From Symbiodinium natans (lineage: Eukaryota; Sar; Dinophyceae; Suessiales; Symbiodiniaceae): a stretch of DNA of 64,000 nt. Location: positions 208,213 to 272,212 of the forward strand of contig CAJNDS010002845.1 of assembly GCA_905221605.1 (NCBI GenBank), in the 5' to 3' direction. The position numbers and the translations under genes are program-made. Under the pieces are notes generated by a model, which saw nothing but the letters and a program-made list of their open reading frames with translations, was not told where the DNA came from and made no database searches. Positions 42,370-53,240 of the stretch are shown here, one piece after another; the stretch's first letter is position 1, and each line of letters starts with the position of its first letter.

Positions 42370-43185
42370 GCCACAGATTCGGCAGGCAAGGGCTGGGACA
42401 AGGGCTACGACAAGGGATACGAGAAGAGCTACGTTTCGATCTTGGATTCCGTGTCATTTTGAAATGCTTTAAGGGACGTGCTACCTGTGGTGCTGTGGTG
42501 AGCTTGTCGTTTGTGGAATTTTGTGGATGTGCCCCAAGGATAAGGGCTACGAGAAAGGTTACGGCTATGATAAAGGCTTCTGGGCAGTGCGATTGTCCAA
42601 TTCATTGGCACACTGTGCATATTCTCTTGGTGCTCTTGTGCCAAAGCTCTCAGTAAGCATTGGCTTGCAGGCTATGGCAAGAGCCACGAGAAAGGCAAGA
42701 CGTAGAGATGGCGTGAGCAATCTCAAGAAAGGTCCTTTGGTTCAGGGATGCCCCTTCCTGAGGCAAAGGCAGCAAAGCCGGAAAGGGCTATGAGGAGAAA
42801 GGTGCCAAAGGCAAAGGCAGACGTTTTCCGGCTCAGCAGCAGCGCTCCTTCGCTTGGTTAGGGTGACCAAATGCCACAGGTGGCAAAGACTCCCACGACA
42901 AGGGCAAGGGTGGCAAGGCCCCCTTTGCAGAATGAAAACCTAATTCGGTGGAGTCAGTCGCGGTCAGTCCATGCAGTGTTGGCTCTCCAGGCCCTTGAAA
43001 CTGGCAAGGGCAAGAAGGCATCGTGCTTTCAAGCACTTTCAGGGTGTTTTCAGATGCTGTGCCTGCTTGTCCTACCTTCTAAGACAGCTGCCTTGGCGTG
43101 TCATTGCATAGCGGGGTCTTGCAACCAAAGTTCATGGCTCTGGATCGTCATCCTCTCAGGGTAGCGACGGCAAAGGAAAGGCCGG
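42370..43185 (+). CDS. Short exons encoding Lys/Gly/Tyr/Asp-rich low-complexity protein
   Basis: At least six short frames have the same unusual composition, most after an AG acceptor: about 42385-42432 (GKGWDKGYDKGYEKSY), 42538-42585 (KDKGYEKGYGYDKGFW), 42671-42703 (YGKSHEKGK), 42767-42825 (GKGSKAGKGYEEKGAKGKG), 42888-42920 (GGKDSHDKGKGGK) and about 43161-43195 (GSDGKGKAGKDQ). They are separated by 50-250 nt. I infer exons of one disordered region, possibly the C-terminal part of the LSM14-like gene (where RGG-type low-complexity tails are usual) or a separate K/G-rich protein. A similar segment appears at 63660-63735. Confidence 0.55.
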
Positions 43186-43893
43186 AAAGGACCAGGGGAC
43201 TGCACTGAAGAGTATCATGATCCCGACTTTGCGAGTGCATAGGCATCATGTCTGCCTCCACTGATTAGCCGCGACAGTTTGGGAATGACTTCCCGGCTCC
43301 GTTGGCAGTAATGGAGCTATGACCTCCCAATACCTCCCAGAAGCTTGCCGCGGTTGCATGTTCCCGATGCTCGTTCCGGCAGCCCTTGGTGGCTCGTTAT
43401 GGGGGTAGACCTCTCTCCATAAATGGAGGCAGCCAGCCTCGTGCCACTCCAGATAGCGCCCTGGTGCAGTTGGAAACGATCTAGATCATGCGTAAAGTCA
43501 CTGCGACACTCGAACGACTGTGAGGTGAACTTTCTCTGAATTTCCTGGAAATCGACAGGTCCCTTGTCTGCCCAGTGCAAAATCGAAGGCACCTTGAATG
43601 TGTGCGTGACAAACCTTGTAACTTAGGTGCCATGAACTTCATTCGTTTCGAACATCTGTTGCTGCTTGCCATCACGACCAGCAGCACACAGGCTCCTGGC
43701 ATGTCTTAGCTATGTCTCTCTGTTCTTGCTCGGAAGAAACACGGACTACTTGTGCCCAAGCGAACTGTTGAACCCCGTCGTGTGTGGTAGGTGAATTTGG
43801 ATTCCAGAAAGGAAGGCTGCTGAGCTCATGTTGGCGGGCTTCCTGTCTCTCTCTGTGTCTGTAATTCCAGGGAGCCTCTGTGTGACAATGCAG

Positions 43894-44028
43894 GTGACCT
43901 TGCCTGTCTGCGGTATGTTGATCCAAGGTGAAGAGATCTACACCAACAATCCGATCTGTATCAAGAACAGGTGGGAAATCTCGGCTGGTGTCCCGAAGGA
44001 GAGTTTTGATCTCACTGTCTGTCCATAA
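43894..44028 (+). CDS. C-terminal exon candidate, hypothetical protein
   Basis: After an ACAATGCAG acceptor, the frame reads VTLPVCGMLIQGEEIYTNNP then ICIKNRWEISAGVPKESFDL and TVCP, with a TAA at 44026. Looks like a beta-rich folded segment. Could be the last exon of the upstream gene; family not recognised. Confidence 0.5.
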   Translation: MTLPVCGMLIQGEEIYTNNPICIKNRWEISAGVPKESFDLTVCP

Positions 44029-44103
44029 GAGCCTCGGAATGTAAGCCGGTTGCCAAGAGAGAAAGAACGTCACTAGCAAAGTTTCTGGATTTGCAAACCA
44101 TGG

Positions 44104-44301
44104 TTGAAAGAATCCACTTCTAGCCAATGCTCCGCCCGCAATAAGCTAGCTCTTTGTGAAGAGTTGCAATTAGCATTGGCACATCCAAACGCACACAACA
44201 TGAACGCAACCCTGCCTTTTGCACTGTCTACTGGAAGGGTACTAGGCATCACCTGTCTTGATGGCCAGGTGTGTCAATCCGCTGACGCCCGGCCTGAATG
44301 A
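44104..44301 (+). CDS. Possible exon, hypothetical protein
   Basis: The frame contains ARNKLALCEELQLALAHPNA then HNMNATLPFALSTGRVLGIT. Coding-like, but splice sites are unclear; a second coding-like frame follows at 44276-44400 (VNPLTPGLNDLPRLGNLASN). Confidence 0.35.
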   Translation: MKESTSSQCSARNKLALCEELQLALAHPNAHNMNATLPFALSTGRVLGITCLDGQVCQSADARPE

Positions 44302-44861
44302 CTTGCCACGGCTAGGAAACCTCGCAAGCAACTCAGTTGTTTTTCAATCAACGCTATCTATCCGAGGGGCCCAGCTGGATCTAGTGATTTTACATGGTGT
44401 GGGCTGTGCTGGTTTTTGGGGATTTTTCTTGCTTAAGTGGTTTCGTCTTGCCTGTTCAGTGCATGGGATGTGCACACGGAAGTTGAAGTGACAGTGAGAA
44501 AGATATCAGCTCCAGTCCCGAAGATCATGGGCTTTTCTCAGAAGCGTCCCTAGACTTAAATCCGCATGAGAAGAGGTAGCTTGAGTTGGCAACACGCTTG
44601 TACTGCTTGAGAGAACATTGCGACTGACGCTTAGCTGGAACCTCACAATTTTACGGCCGTAAGAAAAGAAGGCAGTGCGCTAGAGCGCCTTTGTGCTTGT
44701 GATTCTGCAATGCTTCTGCGAGCTCGCGTAAACGAGTGGGTGAATTCACTCTGGGCTTTTGCGCAGGGTCTAGTGAAATAATGAAATCCTAGTTCTTCAT
44801 GAGCCCGTGGATGACCAACGAGCAAGACAAAAGAGGTGACACGATCCATTGATCTGGAAAC

Positions 44862-44890
44862 GATAAACCTTAAACCCTAAACCCTAAAGG
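44862..44890. repeat. Short interstitial CCCTAAA repeat
   Basis: About three CCCTAAA-type units (AAACCTTAAACCCTAAACCC). Telomere-like; no array. Confidence 0.85.
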
Positions 44891-46380
44891 CTGTAATGGT
44901 TTGTTGCACTCGTGACTTTGCGTCACCAGGCTCCCATCATCACCAACATGAGACTCATATGAACCCTTGGAGTCTTGAACTCTGTTACTTTGCGGCAAAG
45001 GCGTTTTTTTGATAAGGTTCCAGCCCCAGGTTCGATTGGCGCCAACCAACGGTTGCCAAATTGGTCAGCGGTTCCTTAAAGCTTTCGAGAACTCGCTTGA
45101 CACGATAAATCCAATTCAGAAGAGTGTACACCGGGATCCCAGAACCATGATGAGGATTTACTGCGGTTATTGCCCGTTCAGAGGATAACACAACGAACGT
45201 CAGAACAAGCGTGGTAAGTATTATCAACTAGTTTTCCAACGGTTTCTTTTTACCTATCATTTGGTTTCTTAGTAGCTTAGTAGCTGCGCTGTTGGTTTGT
45301 ACAGATGATATATCTCGTAGCCCCTGAAACCGCAAGTTGTTTTCCTGGAAACGCGAGTTCCTCCAGGTAATGTGCTCGTTTTGTAGCATGCTTTCTATAT
45401 GTAGAAATTGGACAGTTTTCTTCAATAACGCGCGTTTTCTCGAGGTTTCTGCGCGTGAGTGTTTTGCACCTTTAGGGGACGCAAGCTGTGCTTTGAGGGC
45501 ACAACATGCAACATGTCTGGCCTTGCACTGCGTGGGGTTGCAGGCTTTTGGGGCAGGATCTTTCGGATGAGCACTGTCGGGCTCTGGGCCTTGAGAATGT
45601 ATTTCGAATGATTCGAATGGTTTCTTCTTTTGGGGTTTCTTTGTTTCCGGGCGTTGCTTCTTGGCATTTGGGTTTTCGGTGCTTGCACTTTGTCAGTTTC
45701 GGGCTTTACTGAGCACAAGACTTCGGGCATTTGTTTTTTGTTGCTTGCGTTGTTTCGGGTTGGGGCAAAGACGGCAGACCCTTGCACGGTGTGGGTTGGG
45801 GGTTGAGGTTGTTGGGCTTGCACGGTGTGGGTTGGGGTTGAGGTAATGCAATAACCCCCCCCCCCCGCCCCAACCCTTCTAGACCCAGATTTCCGAAGAA
45901 GATCCAGAACAGCACTGAAAATCTTCAATGGCTAACATGAAAGAAAGAGAGGACATGTAAGCTGTAACACGTACTATGTCTCATGACTTCTGCTAGTGTA
46001 CTGGCTGACTAGCCTCACTTAATAATATTAGAATTGCGGTCTTCTTTTTGATTCACTTCTTTCACTCGTGGGCTGGGGGCGGGGGCGGGGCTGTCTTGTG
46101 ACCTGACACTTTCATGTTCCGTGGGACTGCTGGTGCGGAGAAGGTGGGCCGGGTTGGTGGCGGATGGCAGTCGGTTGTGGGGCATTCAACTTCTTCAGTG
46201 CATGTTTAGGACCTGCACGTTGGCTCGTTTCTCTGTTTGCTCCGCATTGCATGTATGTGGTTCTTCAAGGGTCTAAATTTGTTTCAACATGAGAACTGGC
46301 GCAAGGGGCCTTTGAGCTCTGCATTGGGTGACCCGAAATCGCACACCTTAAAAGGGGTCATCATGATGGCTTCATGTTTC
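44891..46380. other. No gene supported; G/T-rich tandem repeat and poly-C
   Basis: Two tandem copies of TTGCACGGTGTGGGTTGGGG(G)TTGAGG lie at 45782-45844, followed by a C-run at 45856-45867. The stretch 45240-45700 is rich in GAAAC/GTTTCC words like the foldback family near MND1 and the lipase gene. A minus frame at 45228-45425 is open but sits in that repeat-like sequence. Confidence 0.4.
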
Positions 46381-46415
46381 TGAGTGCGGCGGCGCCTCTG
46401 CTTCCTTGAGCCGAG

Positions 46416-46524
46416 GTGTGGCAGTGCTCTGACGCGGGTGTCGTCCAGAAGTACTTGCACTTCTGTCAGGTCTTTGCCTCAGAGCTGGGAGTCACGATCA
46501 AGCACAGAGATCTGCTTTGCTTAG
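46416..46524 (+). CDS. Exon candidate, hypothetical protein
   Basis: Between CCGAG and a G|GTCAGC donor, the frame reads VWQCSDAGVVQKYLHFCQVF then ASELGVTIKHRDLLCLG. Good helix plus strand texture. A further coding-like frame (VDYDAAIPSPENASTARSPW) follows at about 46575. Unrecognised. Confidence 0.45.
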
Positions 46525-47734
46525 GTCAGCCTGTTGTTTGGGAAGTGTCAGCTGTGGGCAGAGTAAGGCAGCTGTGGACTACGATGCGGCGATCCCCTCG
46601 CCCGAGAACGCAAGCACAGCCAGAAGCCCATGGCATGCTATGGCATACTGAGGGCATACTGTGGCAGAAGATGACTTCTGGAGGGTGGCGTTGTGTCATT
46701 TGGGTGACTGATCTCTTTCCAGTGAGCGGTGGTGTGGGTAATACCAAAGCAAAGAAAAAGCTAGCACTGCTGGTTGCCATGGTTGCAAGACACACCTGCA
46801 ATGGTATGTGGTCGTTGGTACTGCCGCAGGGCACCAGCGTCAGTGAATGCAGAGTTGCACACGAATCGTGATGACGCATGTACGACAGCGCAAATCCGTG
46901 CTCTAGCTGCCTTGCGAACTGGTGACAGGTGGAATCATCCTTTTTTGTTGTGCCTACTGTTGTGACTTCATAGTTATTGCGTCGGAATGTGTTGGCCAAC
47001 CTCAACCTATCCTTGTAACATGGCGTGAGATGTTTTGAGTGTGCTTACTGGTGTCCACACTTGAATTGCAGACACGTGATGTTGCGGCCAGAGATGTCCG
47101 CTTCATTTCATTTTTTGAGAGTAAATGGTGCAGGGCCAGTCATAGTTTTGTTGAGCCTGGGTATAACCTATCATCTTCTGCCAAAAGGGCCGTTGGCTCC
47201 TTCGGAGTGACACCAGCATAAACCGCTATTTTTTTGCACAGAGCCGGTTGGTTCTTCTTGGGAGCGACGGTGCGATCATCGTGACACTTGCCAGAAACCA
47301 AGCAGCCTTTTCTGCAATTGCATGAGAAGGGGAGGAGTTGTTTGGGATGGCAGGGCGGCGAGTTGAAGAGAAAGCAGAGGTCACATCATCCTCACAACGA
47401 TAGCGTGGCTTCGACCTCGTTTCCCCTCCGAAGCAAAATTCATTCACCCTCATCTCTTCAATGCCTGGTTCTTCCGGTGCCTCATGTATGCCCGCAAGGG
47501 AAGGGCCTCAGTTTTTCACCTACCCTTTCGCTTTCGAAAAGAAGCAGCTTGCCATGTCCCAAGGGATGCCTTGACCATGCACGAACCATCGTTCTTGTGG
47601 TGAACTAGGATGTCTGCGCTCCTGGATTGTTTGGGTGTATGCTCGTGTGATGACATTTCCCTACTTGCGGATTGAGACTGGCGTACAAATACTCGTCCCT
47701 TGAGGCCATAAACGTTCCCTAAAGGCCCAGCAAG

Positions 47735-47920
47735 TTGAAGGGCCAAGGCGAAGTTGATATCATGATCCGAATGGAGCTGACGAATGTGAGGTCTCATAAT
47801 TGTAGTGGTATAGTTCTCGACCGGCATATGCAAATTATGCCGTCAATCGCTGTTCCGTTTGTTGAGGCGCTCGATGCAATCGTGCAAGCTCAAGATTCTG
47901 CTGCCCGAGACTGGATTTGA
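47735..47920 (+). CDS. Exon candidate of an anonymous multi-exon gene (1)
   Basis: The frame reads GEVDIMIRMELTNVRSHNCS and MPSIAVPFVEALDAIVQAQD, then SAARDW. A run of coding-like frames with AG acceptors follows at 47944, 48250 and 48475, suggesting one + strand gene over 47.7-48.7 kb. No family recognised. Confidence 0.45.
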   Translation: MKGQGEVDIMIRMELTNVRSHNCSGIVLDRHMQIMPSIAVPFVEALDAIVQAQDSAARDWI

Positions 47921-47943
47921 CAGTGGCAAGTGCATGAGAGATG

Positions 47944-48222
47944 CAGCTTGCAGTTGCGTACATGCATGGACTGGAGGCCTCGACGATGTTTTTCTATCAC
48001 CTCGGTGCACTTGGCTACGAGGCACCCGGTTTCAAGGAAATTGCTATGAAGGAAATGAGCACCCCAAGGGCACCAAGAGCCTCACAGATGGCAACATCTT
48101 TAACCTGTAAAGCAACTGTAAAGCACGTCCGTCAGGCTTGGGACTTCAAGCATCAGGAAGACAGGGATCGTGACCCGTGTGCCGGGACTTCAGCCAAGGG
48201 GTCTCTAAATCTGGGCGTGTGA
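47944..48222 (+). CDS. Exon candidate of the same anonymous gene (2)
   Basis: After an AGATGCAG acceptor, the frame reads LAVAYMHGLEASTMFFYHLG then ALGYEAPGFKEIAMKEMSTP, and later VKHVRQAWDFKHQEDRDRDP, with a TGA at 48220. The centre (48095-48125) is weaker and may contain a splice. Confidence 0.5.
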   Translation, partial: QLAVAYMHGLEASTMFFYHLGALGYEAPGFKEIAMKEMSTPRAPRASQMATSLTCKATVKHVRQAWDFKHQEDRDRDPCAGTSAKGSLNLGV

Positions 48223-48249
48223 CAATCGTTGATTGTATTTGTAGTCCAG

Positions 48250-48330
48250 GTGGCCAAGATCTACGAGCTTGTTTGCTACACGTACTTCCCCAAGAACCAG
48301 GCAAGCATGCTGTGGTCCTTTGATTCTTGA
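48250..48330 (+). CDS. Exon candidate of the same anonymous gene (3)
   Basis: After TTGTAGTCCAG, the frame reads VAKIYELVCYTYFPKNQASM then LWSFDS and a TGA. Short but clearly protein-like. Confidence 0.5.
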   Translation: MAKIYELVCYTYFPKNQASMLWSFDS

Positions 48331-48474
48331 TGGCCAGCCGTCTGGGATCCTTGTCATACGAGCCGGACAGCCCCCCTTCTTGGGACGAGGCTGGTTGCGC
48401 ACAGGGGTCCCAGATACCGTTCTTGAAGCCTTGCATCCTGGCAGCATTGCGTTCTTGAAGAGAAACACTTGCAG

Positions 48475-48663
48475 GTAGCACCGGTAATTGGCACGGCTTC
48501 CGGCATGGCCCGTAATCATCCCCACTGTGGCTCGTTCTTGCTCCGTCCAAGAAGGCGCAAGTTCTTCAATTTCTGGCAGTTAGCCACATGGTGCAACCTC
48601 AACCTCACAAGCGATACTCTGCCCGCCTTGGCCGTCGGGCCAAGTCATGGGTACGGTTCGTAA
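48475..48663 (+). CDS. Exon candidate of the same anonymous gene (4)
   Basis: After CACTTGCAG, the frame reads VAPVIGTASGMARNHPHCGS then FLLRPRRRKFFNFWQLATWC and NLNLTSDTLPALAVGPS. The stop overlaps a further open frame (48647-48883) containing LSPNVFAALESGRRGPLRCF. Confidence 0.45.
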   Translation, partial: VAPVIGTASGMARNHPHCGSFLLRPRRRKFFNFWQLATWCNLNLTSDTLPALAVGPSHGYGS

Positions 48664-49725
48664 CAGTTTTCCACTTCTCAACGGGTCCTCTACATTAGAG
48701 CTATCCCCAAATGTCTTTGCAGCGCTTGAGAGTGGCCGACGTGGACCGTTGAGGTGTTTTGAGGGTGAAGAAAGTTTTAGGTTCAGGCTAAAGGGTCGAA
48801 CGGACAGGATTGTGTACGATGCTCATTATACCTTGCAGCTTCCTCAGCAAGGTGGTGTAATATGTGTAATGGCCGAACTGTGACCAGCTGTAGATGAACA
48901 GCCATGGCAGGGACGATCATGTCATCTCAGAGCGCGCATGTCCATTCGGAACTTTGCAGCGTGACCGGCCATCTGGTGAATGTGAGGCAAGACGCCCTGC
49001 GAGAAGTATCTGGAAGCCTGCCAAATCGAGCCGGGAACTCATGCGCCCAGGGACACTGCGAGACGCGACTGTGAATCCAAACCCTACATACACATGTTGA
49101 GGCCGGAAGCCAAAGCTTGCTTCGTGAGCTTTGTGCAACTACCGTAGAGCAGCACAGTAGGTGCACGCTGCCCTCTTTGGCTCCTTCCTTGAGCTAACAG
49201 CCAAACGTCCTAGCCGAACCCAGTCGCTTCCTCCTCACAAAACATGGGTCCATATGCATGAGGTTCAAAAACAAACAAGCACCAACAAAGACGCGCTAGG
49301 ATTCTGTCAAAGATCCACTCGGAAAAGTTAAGTAAAAGTTGCAGGGACTATCGCAAAACCCTCCCAGCCAGACAAACGTGCAGAACGGTCGTGCATTTCA
49401 GCCGTTATCAGTTTGAATTTATAGCTGGTTTCAGCAGTATTGTATCTTTGTCTGAGTTCGGGGCTTGGCTTTTCTGCGGCATTCGTTCCTTATCTCTCGT
49501 TGTGCATGTTTGCTTTCCAAGTCATTTTTCGGAGATGTGTTTTTGAAACTTTGGTAGGCCTTGGCAGGTAGTCAGCCTCAAGCACGCCAAGCAAGATGCA
49601 CGTGTTTCTCTTTCTCCAGTTCGGTTTCCGGGGCCGACCCTCATAATCGTTCATGCTAGAAGACATGAGCTTCCATTGCAGTATGCATTCTCCGACCAAT
49701 AATAAACGCCCCCCCCTACTGGCTA

Positions 49726-50121
49726 GTGTCAGCAGAGATGTTTGGCCTTGGTCGGCAACTCCGAAGGTGTTGTGATGACAGTGCGCAGTGCGTGTTCGAC
49801 TTGACTTCCGATCTGGGAGGAGGCTTGATGCTTGTTGCCGTACACTGGAGCATTCGGGAGACCTCTGTTTGGGGTGAGTCCTGGCCACCTCAGACAGGCG
49901 AAGTGAGCACAGTGTCTGGCTACGTGGATCAGAAGAGCCCTTCCGCCGTCTGCACGGGCCAGGGCCTTGCTGAAGTTTGGAGGAATGCTCGGTGCAGCTC
50001 GCAACGTGTCCTTGAGGCCACAGCGCATCCAGCCGAGCTGGCCATAAACTCAGGGATTGGCAAGCCGTGGTCGAGCTGCAGCCCTGTGTTCCTTTCGAGT
50101 TATCTCCCTCCTTGCCCATGA
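49726..50121 (+). CDS. 131-codon ORF, hypothetical protein
   Basis: The frame reads MFGLGRQLRRCCDDSAQCVF then DLTSDLGGGLMLVAVHWSIR in its first half; the second half is Ser/Ala-rich. The opposite strand carries a 236-codon ORF (49490-50200) with Ser/Arg/Gln-rich, less protein-like sequence. I favour the + reading weakly. Confidence 0.3.
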   Translation: MSAEMFGLGRQLRRCCDDSAQCVFDLTSDLGGGLMLVAVHWSIRETSVWGESWPPQTGEVSTVSGYVDQKSPSAVCTGQGLAEVWRNARCSSQRVLEATAHPAELAINSGIGKPWSSCSPVFLSSYLPPCP

Positions 50122-50821
50122 CCATAGGTGCACCATTGCAGCTGCTGCCTTCCAGACCTGTTTGACCCGCTTTGGCTTTGGGGCGTCCTACGGCCGGCAA
50201 ACTCTTGGGGTGTCACTTGATGAGTCAGGTTGGCTTTGTTTGGCCTGCAGCTGCTGAGACTAGGCGGGGCCGGTTGAGCGTTTAAGTAATCTGAACATAT
50301 GTGTGCACCAACACTTGTTCATGTGGCCCGGCCAGCCAACTGGTGATTGCGGATGGTAGATTGTTGTGTTGGCCAGGGTCGATGAGCAACTTGTAGCTAG
50401 AATAGCTAGACTTCTAGAAATGCTCCATTTGCTTCATACTTTCCTGTTCTTAACCGCGTGAGCTCCGAGGTTCTGACCAGACGCCCAAGGCCTCGGAGAT
50501 GGCAGAGCGCCAGAGAAGCCGGTGGCCAAAGACGCCAGCCACATCTGCACATTTGGGGGTACATGCAAGTCAAGCACCCTGGACCTGACTCACAGCGTCT
50601 AGGCCCTGGCATGTGGATCTTGTTTTTGGCCGTAGCCGGTTGTGCGGCCCGGAGCTCGGATGTATGCCCCTAAACAGTGTCGTGAACATGGCGACAATGG
50701 CCGCAGTTCTGTTGTGACAGGTGAGCTTGCAAGGCTGTAGCCTAGTGGCACCCTCAGTTTTGTCAGGATGCTGAATGGGTCCCATGTCCAATCGCTGGAG
50801 GCGGTCCCGACACACGGCAGG

Positions 50822-50960
50822 GCCAATTGGCGGAGGAAGTCCAGGGCTCAGCGCAGGCCACTGCAGCAGCCACTTGTTTTGCTCTGCTTGAGTTGCTGTT
50901 GGGTGGTTGCGCCCTGGAGTCCTCTCCCAGTGTTGTAGGTGGCTCTAGGCCACAAGGAAG
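50822..50960 (+). CDS. Exon candidate, Ala-rich helix
   Basis: After an ACACGGCAG acceptor, the frame reads QLAEEVQGSAQATAAATCFA then LLELLLGGCALESSPS. Possibly an amphipathic or membrane helix. Ends uncertain. Confidence 0.35.
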
Positions 50961-51039
50961 GCACCATCGCAGAATCTGGATACGTTTGGTTTTTGGTTAT
51001 GCACGTCTTAGACACTAAGGCCTGACTACTTGATCAAGT

Positions 51040-51162
51040 ATGAGCACGCGGCGTCCTTACTTCTTGACCGAAGAGACCATGCGTCACAGAAGCTATGTCT
51101 TTTTCTGGGACACTGTCGAGAAGAGTGCGGCATGGTCTCTCTGGGGTGCTTCGTCCCTTTGA
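51040..51162 (+). CDS. ATG-started small ORF or first exon
   Basis: From the ATG at 51040 the frame reads MSTRRPYFLTEETMRHRSYV then FFWDTVEKSAAWSLWGASSL, with a TGA at 51160. Tyr/Trp/Phe-rich. A neighbouring frame (YLIKYEHAASLLLDRRDHAS) over the same bases also reads well, so the frame is not certain. Confidence 0.4.
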   Translation: MSTRRPYFLTEETMRHRSYVFFWDTVEKSAAWSLWGASSL

Positions 51163-51662
51163 GGTCCCTCCAGGACAGCCGCCGTCGGCAGCCATTCTGA
51201 ACTCCTGCACCCCTGGGGTGCTTCTGCAACATGATTGATGACAGCTTTGATTGCCATCAGATCTGGTATCAGATCGTCTTCACTTCAGTGCTTTGGGTTT
51301 GGCATCTCGTAACGGTCTGCCCTGTCTGCCAGGCTTCCGCAAGGGAGGTTTGCTCTGGCCATGGGCAGTGCGCACCGTGCCATGCCGAGCATCGTGTGTC
51401 CATTTGGGTGGTCGTCGGTGCTGAGCGCTGCTAAGTCATGGTCATGCAGTGCGCTGACGGAGTCATTTCTACTCTTGGCATCTCTTCATGGTCAGACGCT
51501 TGGATAGGAACACGGGATAGTCAACGGGAGGTGGAGCCATGCACCCCTGAAGCTGGCAGCTCCTGGTGAAAATGTTGACGGAGCCCAAGCACTCACTGCT
51601 CCTGTCATGTCGTCACGGCATGCAAATCCCCACCTGTCCTTTCTCCCTTCGCTTGCGCTGGT

Positions 51663-51833
51663 AGGCCACTTTGGGTGCGGCCTTTTGCAAATGTGATTCT
51701 GCCAGCGCCTGAGCCGTCCGAGAAGGAGGAGGGTATCGAGTGGCGGAGACTTCGGATGTGTCACAAGCGTCTGACGGTTCTCTTCAGGGCTGGGCTGATC
51801 CAGAATGCCGCACGCAGCGGAAGTCACAGTTGA
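51663..51833 (+). CDS. C-terminal exon candidate, hypothetical protein
   Basis: The frame reads RPLWVRPFANVILPAPEPSE then KEEGIEWRRLRMCHKRLTVL and FRAGLIQNAARSGSHS, with a TGA at 51831. Convincing for the first 40 residues; a TTCAG near 51783 could end it earlier. Another frame (ETSDVSQASDGSLQGWADPE) overlaps. Confidence 0.4.
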   Translation, partial: RPLWVRPFANVILPAPEPSEKEEGIEWRRLRMCHKRLTVLFRAGLIQNAARSGSHS

Positions 51834-51994
51834 AGGCGCCGACAGAGAGCGCTTGCAGTCCTGGCCTGCCCTCCCCCTTCTTCCGTCTTGTGGAATGGGG
51901 CATCCTTACTCTTTGCGCTTAGTGTTCATCTAGCGTTGCAGGCTTTCTTCTTGAGTCTCTTCGGTGGCTTCTTTGGTCCGGCGCTTGCGGGCAA

Positions 51995-52180
51995 TTGCTG
52001 CGAAGTAGGAACATTTGGCGCCAGGGCACGCTGAAGCGCAGAGGATCCTGGGTAATGGGCGCCAATGTGTGTCTCATCAGTGAGTTCAATGCATGTCCTT
52101 TGGCTCCAGCTGTAGTTCTGCCCACAGCCTCTCAACGCATCCTAAAGCTGAGGCCAGGTCACAAGGGCCTGTCGGCTTGC
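51995..52180 (+). CDS. Possible exon, hypothetical protein
   Basis: The frame contains RSRNIWRQGTLKRRGSWVMG then ANVCLISEFNACPLAPAVVL and PTASQRILKLRPG. Preceded by a hydrophobic frame (AFFLSLFGGFFGPALAG) after TTGCAG at about 51941. Past 52180 the frame becomes Arg/His/Cys-rich and is probably not coding. Confidence 0.35.
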
Positions 52181-52489
52181 AGTGTATTGTGTGCATCCGC
52201 CTATGCCAGGCACGGCAGACAAAGAACATGTCGAAGAGGACGGTTGTCTGTAGTCTGTAGTGTCCGTACACACGCACACACGTGTGCACGCCCCCAGCTA
52301 CACACCTACTTGACGTGTCTACGCTTTCCGCACGTAGTTTTAACGCCTCGAGCAAGGCTTGTTAAAGGTCGCACTGGGAGCATGAGAGTAGGTGCCCCAG
52401 TGCTGAGAGACAAGGCACGAGGCAAGAACCAGTGTATTACAGCAAGGGTTGTTGTCGTTATGGAAACTTTGGAGTTGCCATGAGTTACC

Positions 52490-52800
52490 GGTGCTTTTTC
52501 CCAGATCGGTTCGATTGAGGAAACCACGACAATCACGAGACTTAGGAAACCGGTTTCGCACGATTCCGAAACAGGAAACTGCCCGATTGACGACTCAAGG
52601 AAAAACAGCGGGCAGGGGGGGGGGGGGGGGGGGGGGTGTGCGGGGATGATAATGTTCATGTCAAGGGTGCTTTTAGGAAACTGTGCGCTTCCCGCATCCG
52701 TGCTTTCCAGTTTCTCGAAGTCGCTTGTCTGGAGTCTGTTTTGTTTCCCGAATCTGCACTTTCCAGTTTCCCCATCCGCGGTTTCAAAAGTAGCTGCTCA
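52490..52800. repeat. Foldback-like repeat with central poly-G (copy 1)
   Basis: The left half repeats (A)GGAAAC(C/T) words (52517, 52545, 52570), the centre is a G-run of about 22 (52614-52636), and the right half repeats GTTTCC / TTTCCAGTTTC with CGAATCTGCAC words. It is an imperfect inverted repeat around the G-run. Related sequence occurs at 57160-57420 and 60400-60605. Confidence 0.6.
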
Positions 52801-53240
52801 ACATATCTCCGCCAAGAAATGCCCCCGGTCATTGTCTTGCAAGTCAAGCAAGATCAACAGCATGAAGATGCCGCATGTCCCAAACCGCTGCCCAATAATC
52901 ATGTCATTCCAACAGGGCAAGCCTCATCTACACTTGTGCGATCACGAGGTTCGGGTACAAAAGGCCAGACGAACAGTTAGCAAACGACAGCAGCGCGATG
53001 CCATTGAGTCTTATGTTTGCGTTGCGTCAGGTCAGGTAGGCTAGCTTGTGTTAGTGTTGGTGGATGGACTTTGGCTTTGCACGTTCTCAGTTTTGGTGTT
53101 CACTTACGTTTGCTGACGTGCTTCCGTTTCTTGTGTTTGAGTGGGTCTGTTGGTGATACGCTTTTGTCTAGTGTTGGGATCGGTTTTGGCGTGCGGACAG
53201 CGTTTTTAACCGGACGTGATGACAGTTTGGGAGGAAGGGC

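Noticed and set aside
45020-45055. GGTTCGATT word resembling a tRNA T-loop
   Set aside because: No matching acceptor, D or anticodon stems could be drawn around it. No tRNA called anywhere in the window.
45228-45425. 65-codon minus ORF with natural-looking sequence
   Set aside because: Lies in AT-richer sequence full of GAAAC/GTTTCC words of the foldback type; openness is explained by composition.
49490-50200. 236-codon minus-strand ORF
   Set aside because: Ser/Arg/Gln-rich, no motif, and the + strand over 49726-49880 reads better. Not supported as a gene.
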